Origin: Opitutia bacterium UBA6410
Lineage (GTDB): Bacteria > Verrucomicrobiota > Verrucomicrobiia > Opitutales > Intestinicryptomonadaceae
Direction of reading: 5' to 3'
NCBI GenBank assembly: GCA_002437405.1
Contig: DJPO01000100.1
Coordinates: 1 to 9,208 of the forward strand
DNA: 9,208 nucleotides
Shown here piece after piece: positions 9,158-9,208 of the stretch. The notes beneath the pieces are model-generated. The model searched no databases. It was not told the origin of the DNA and saw only the letters and a list, made by a program, of their open reading frames with translations. Made by a program: the position numbers and the translations under genes. Every line of letters starts with the position of its first letter. Within the stretch, counting starts at the first letter, position 1.

Positions 9158-9208
9158 TGAACTGTACCCCAAAAGTGGGACAATAAAAAAAGCACGGCTA
9201 GGCGATTT
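9158..9208. mobile_element. Probable terminal end of an IS3-family (IS150-like) insertion sequence, cut by the window edge
   Basis: The segment 9158-9182 begins TGAACTGTACCCCAAAAG and continues TGGGACA. From memory this closely resembles the terminal inverted repeats of IS3-family elements (TG at the tip, an ACCCCAAAAGT core). It lies 27 bases after the tRNA-Tyr CCA. The remaining 26 bases are too short to show a transposase. Orientation is unclear: forward reading could precede orfA, while the reverse strand shows a TAG stop followed by a T-run (9184-9190 complement), compatible with the 3' end of a transposase gene. The other end, target duplication and transposase lie outside the window. 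Confidence 0.6.

Overview
The window is an ordinary-looking chromosomal stretch, GC-rich, with all supported genes on the + strand. The gene content is a NfeD protease plus short NfeD plus flotillin-like FloA operon, a bacterial-type glycogen branching enzyme, and a large lipoprotein of the alpha-L-rhamnosidase (GH106-like) type. This suggests a Gram-negative, polysaccharide-using bacterium of the PVC group (Verrucomicrobiota/Lentisphaerota-like). That assignment is inferred from gene repertoire and style and is not proven; no rRNA or ribosomal-protein marker is present.

Layout: 1-127 is a non-coding leader with two small perfect hairpins. 128-6356 is one tightly packed gene cluster of five genes: nfeD (membrane serine protease with NfeD domain), a short nfeD-like gene, floA, an acidic membrane-anchored protein of unknown function, and glgB. 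Successive junctions are a 4-base ATGA overlap, a 12-base gap, a 6-base gap and a 7-base overlap, which fits a single transcript with translational coupling. A 46-base gap carrying an 11-base direct repeat and a weak candidate promoter separates glgB from an 801-residue predicted lipoprotein glycosidase (6403-8808). Two back-to-back intrinsic terminators follow. A non-coding stretch with a candidate promoter then leads to a complete tRNA-Tyr(GTA) with encoded CCA (9044-9130). Twenty-seven bases further on, a sequence resembling the terminal repeat of an IS3-family insertion sequence begins, and the window ends inside that putative element.

How the parts fit: the long NfeD, short NfeD and FloA form a known functional set in which NfeD proteins partner with flotillins in membrane microdomains. 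The fourth gene, a single-pass protein with a long acidic domain, is in the right place to be an accessory of that membrane complex, but this is only inference. GlgB makes alpha-1,6 branches in glycogen; its overlap with the membrane cluster is the most unusual contextual feature. I found no CRISPR array, phage, toxin-antitoxin or defence system, and no convincing evidence of an entirely new system. The best leads are a three-copy SRWQ-type repeat in the NfeD protease, the unknown acidic protein, and the divergent lipoprotein glycosidase.
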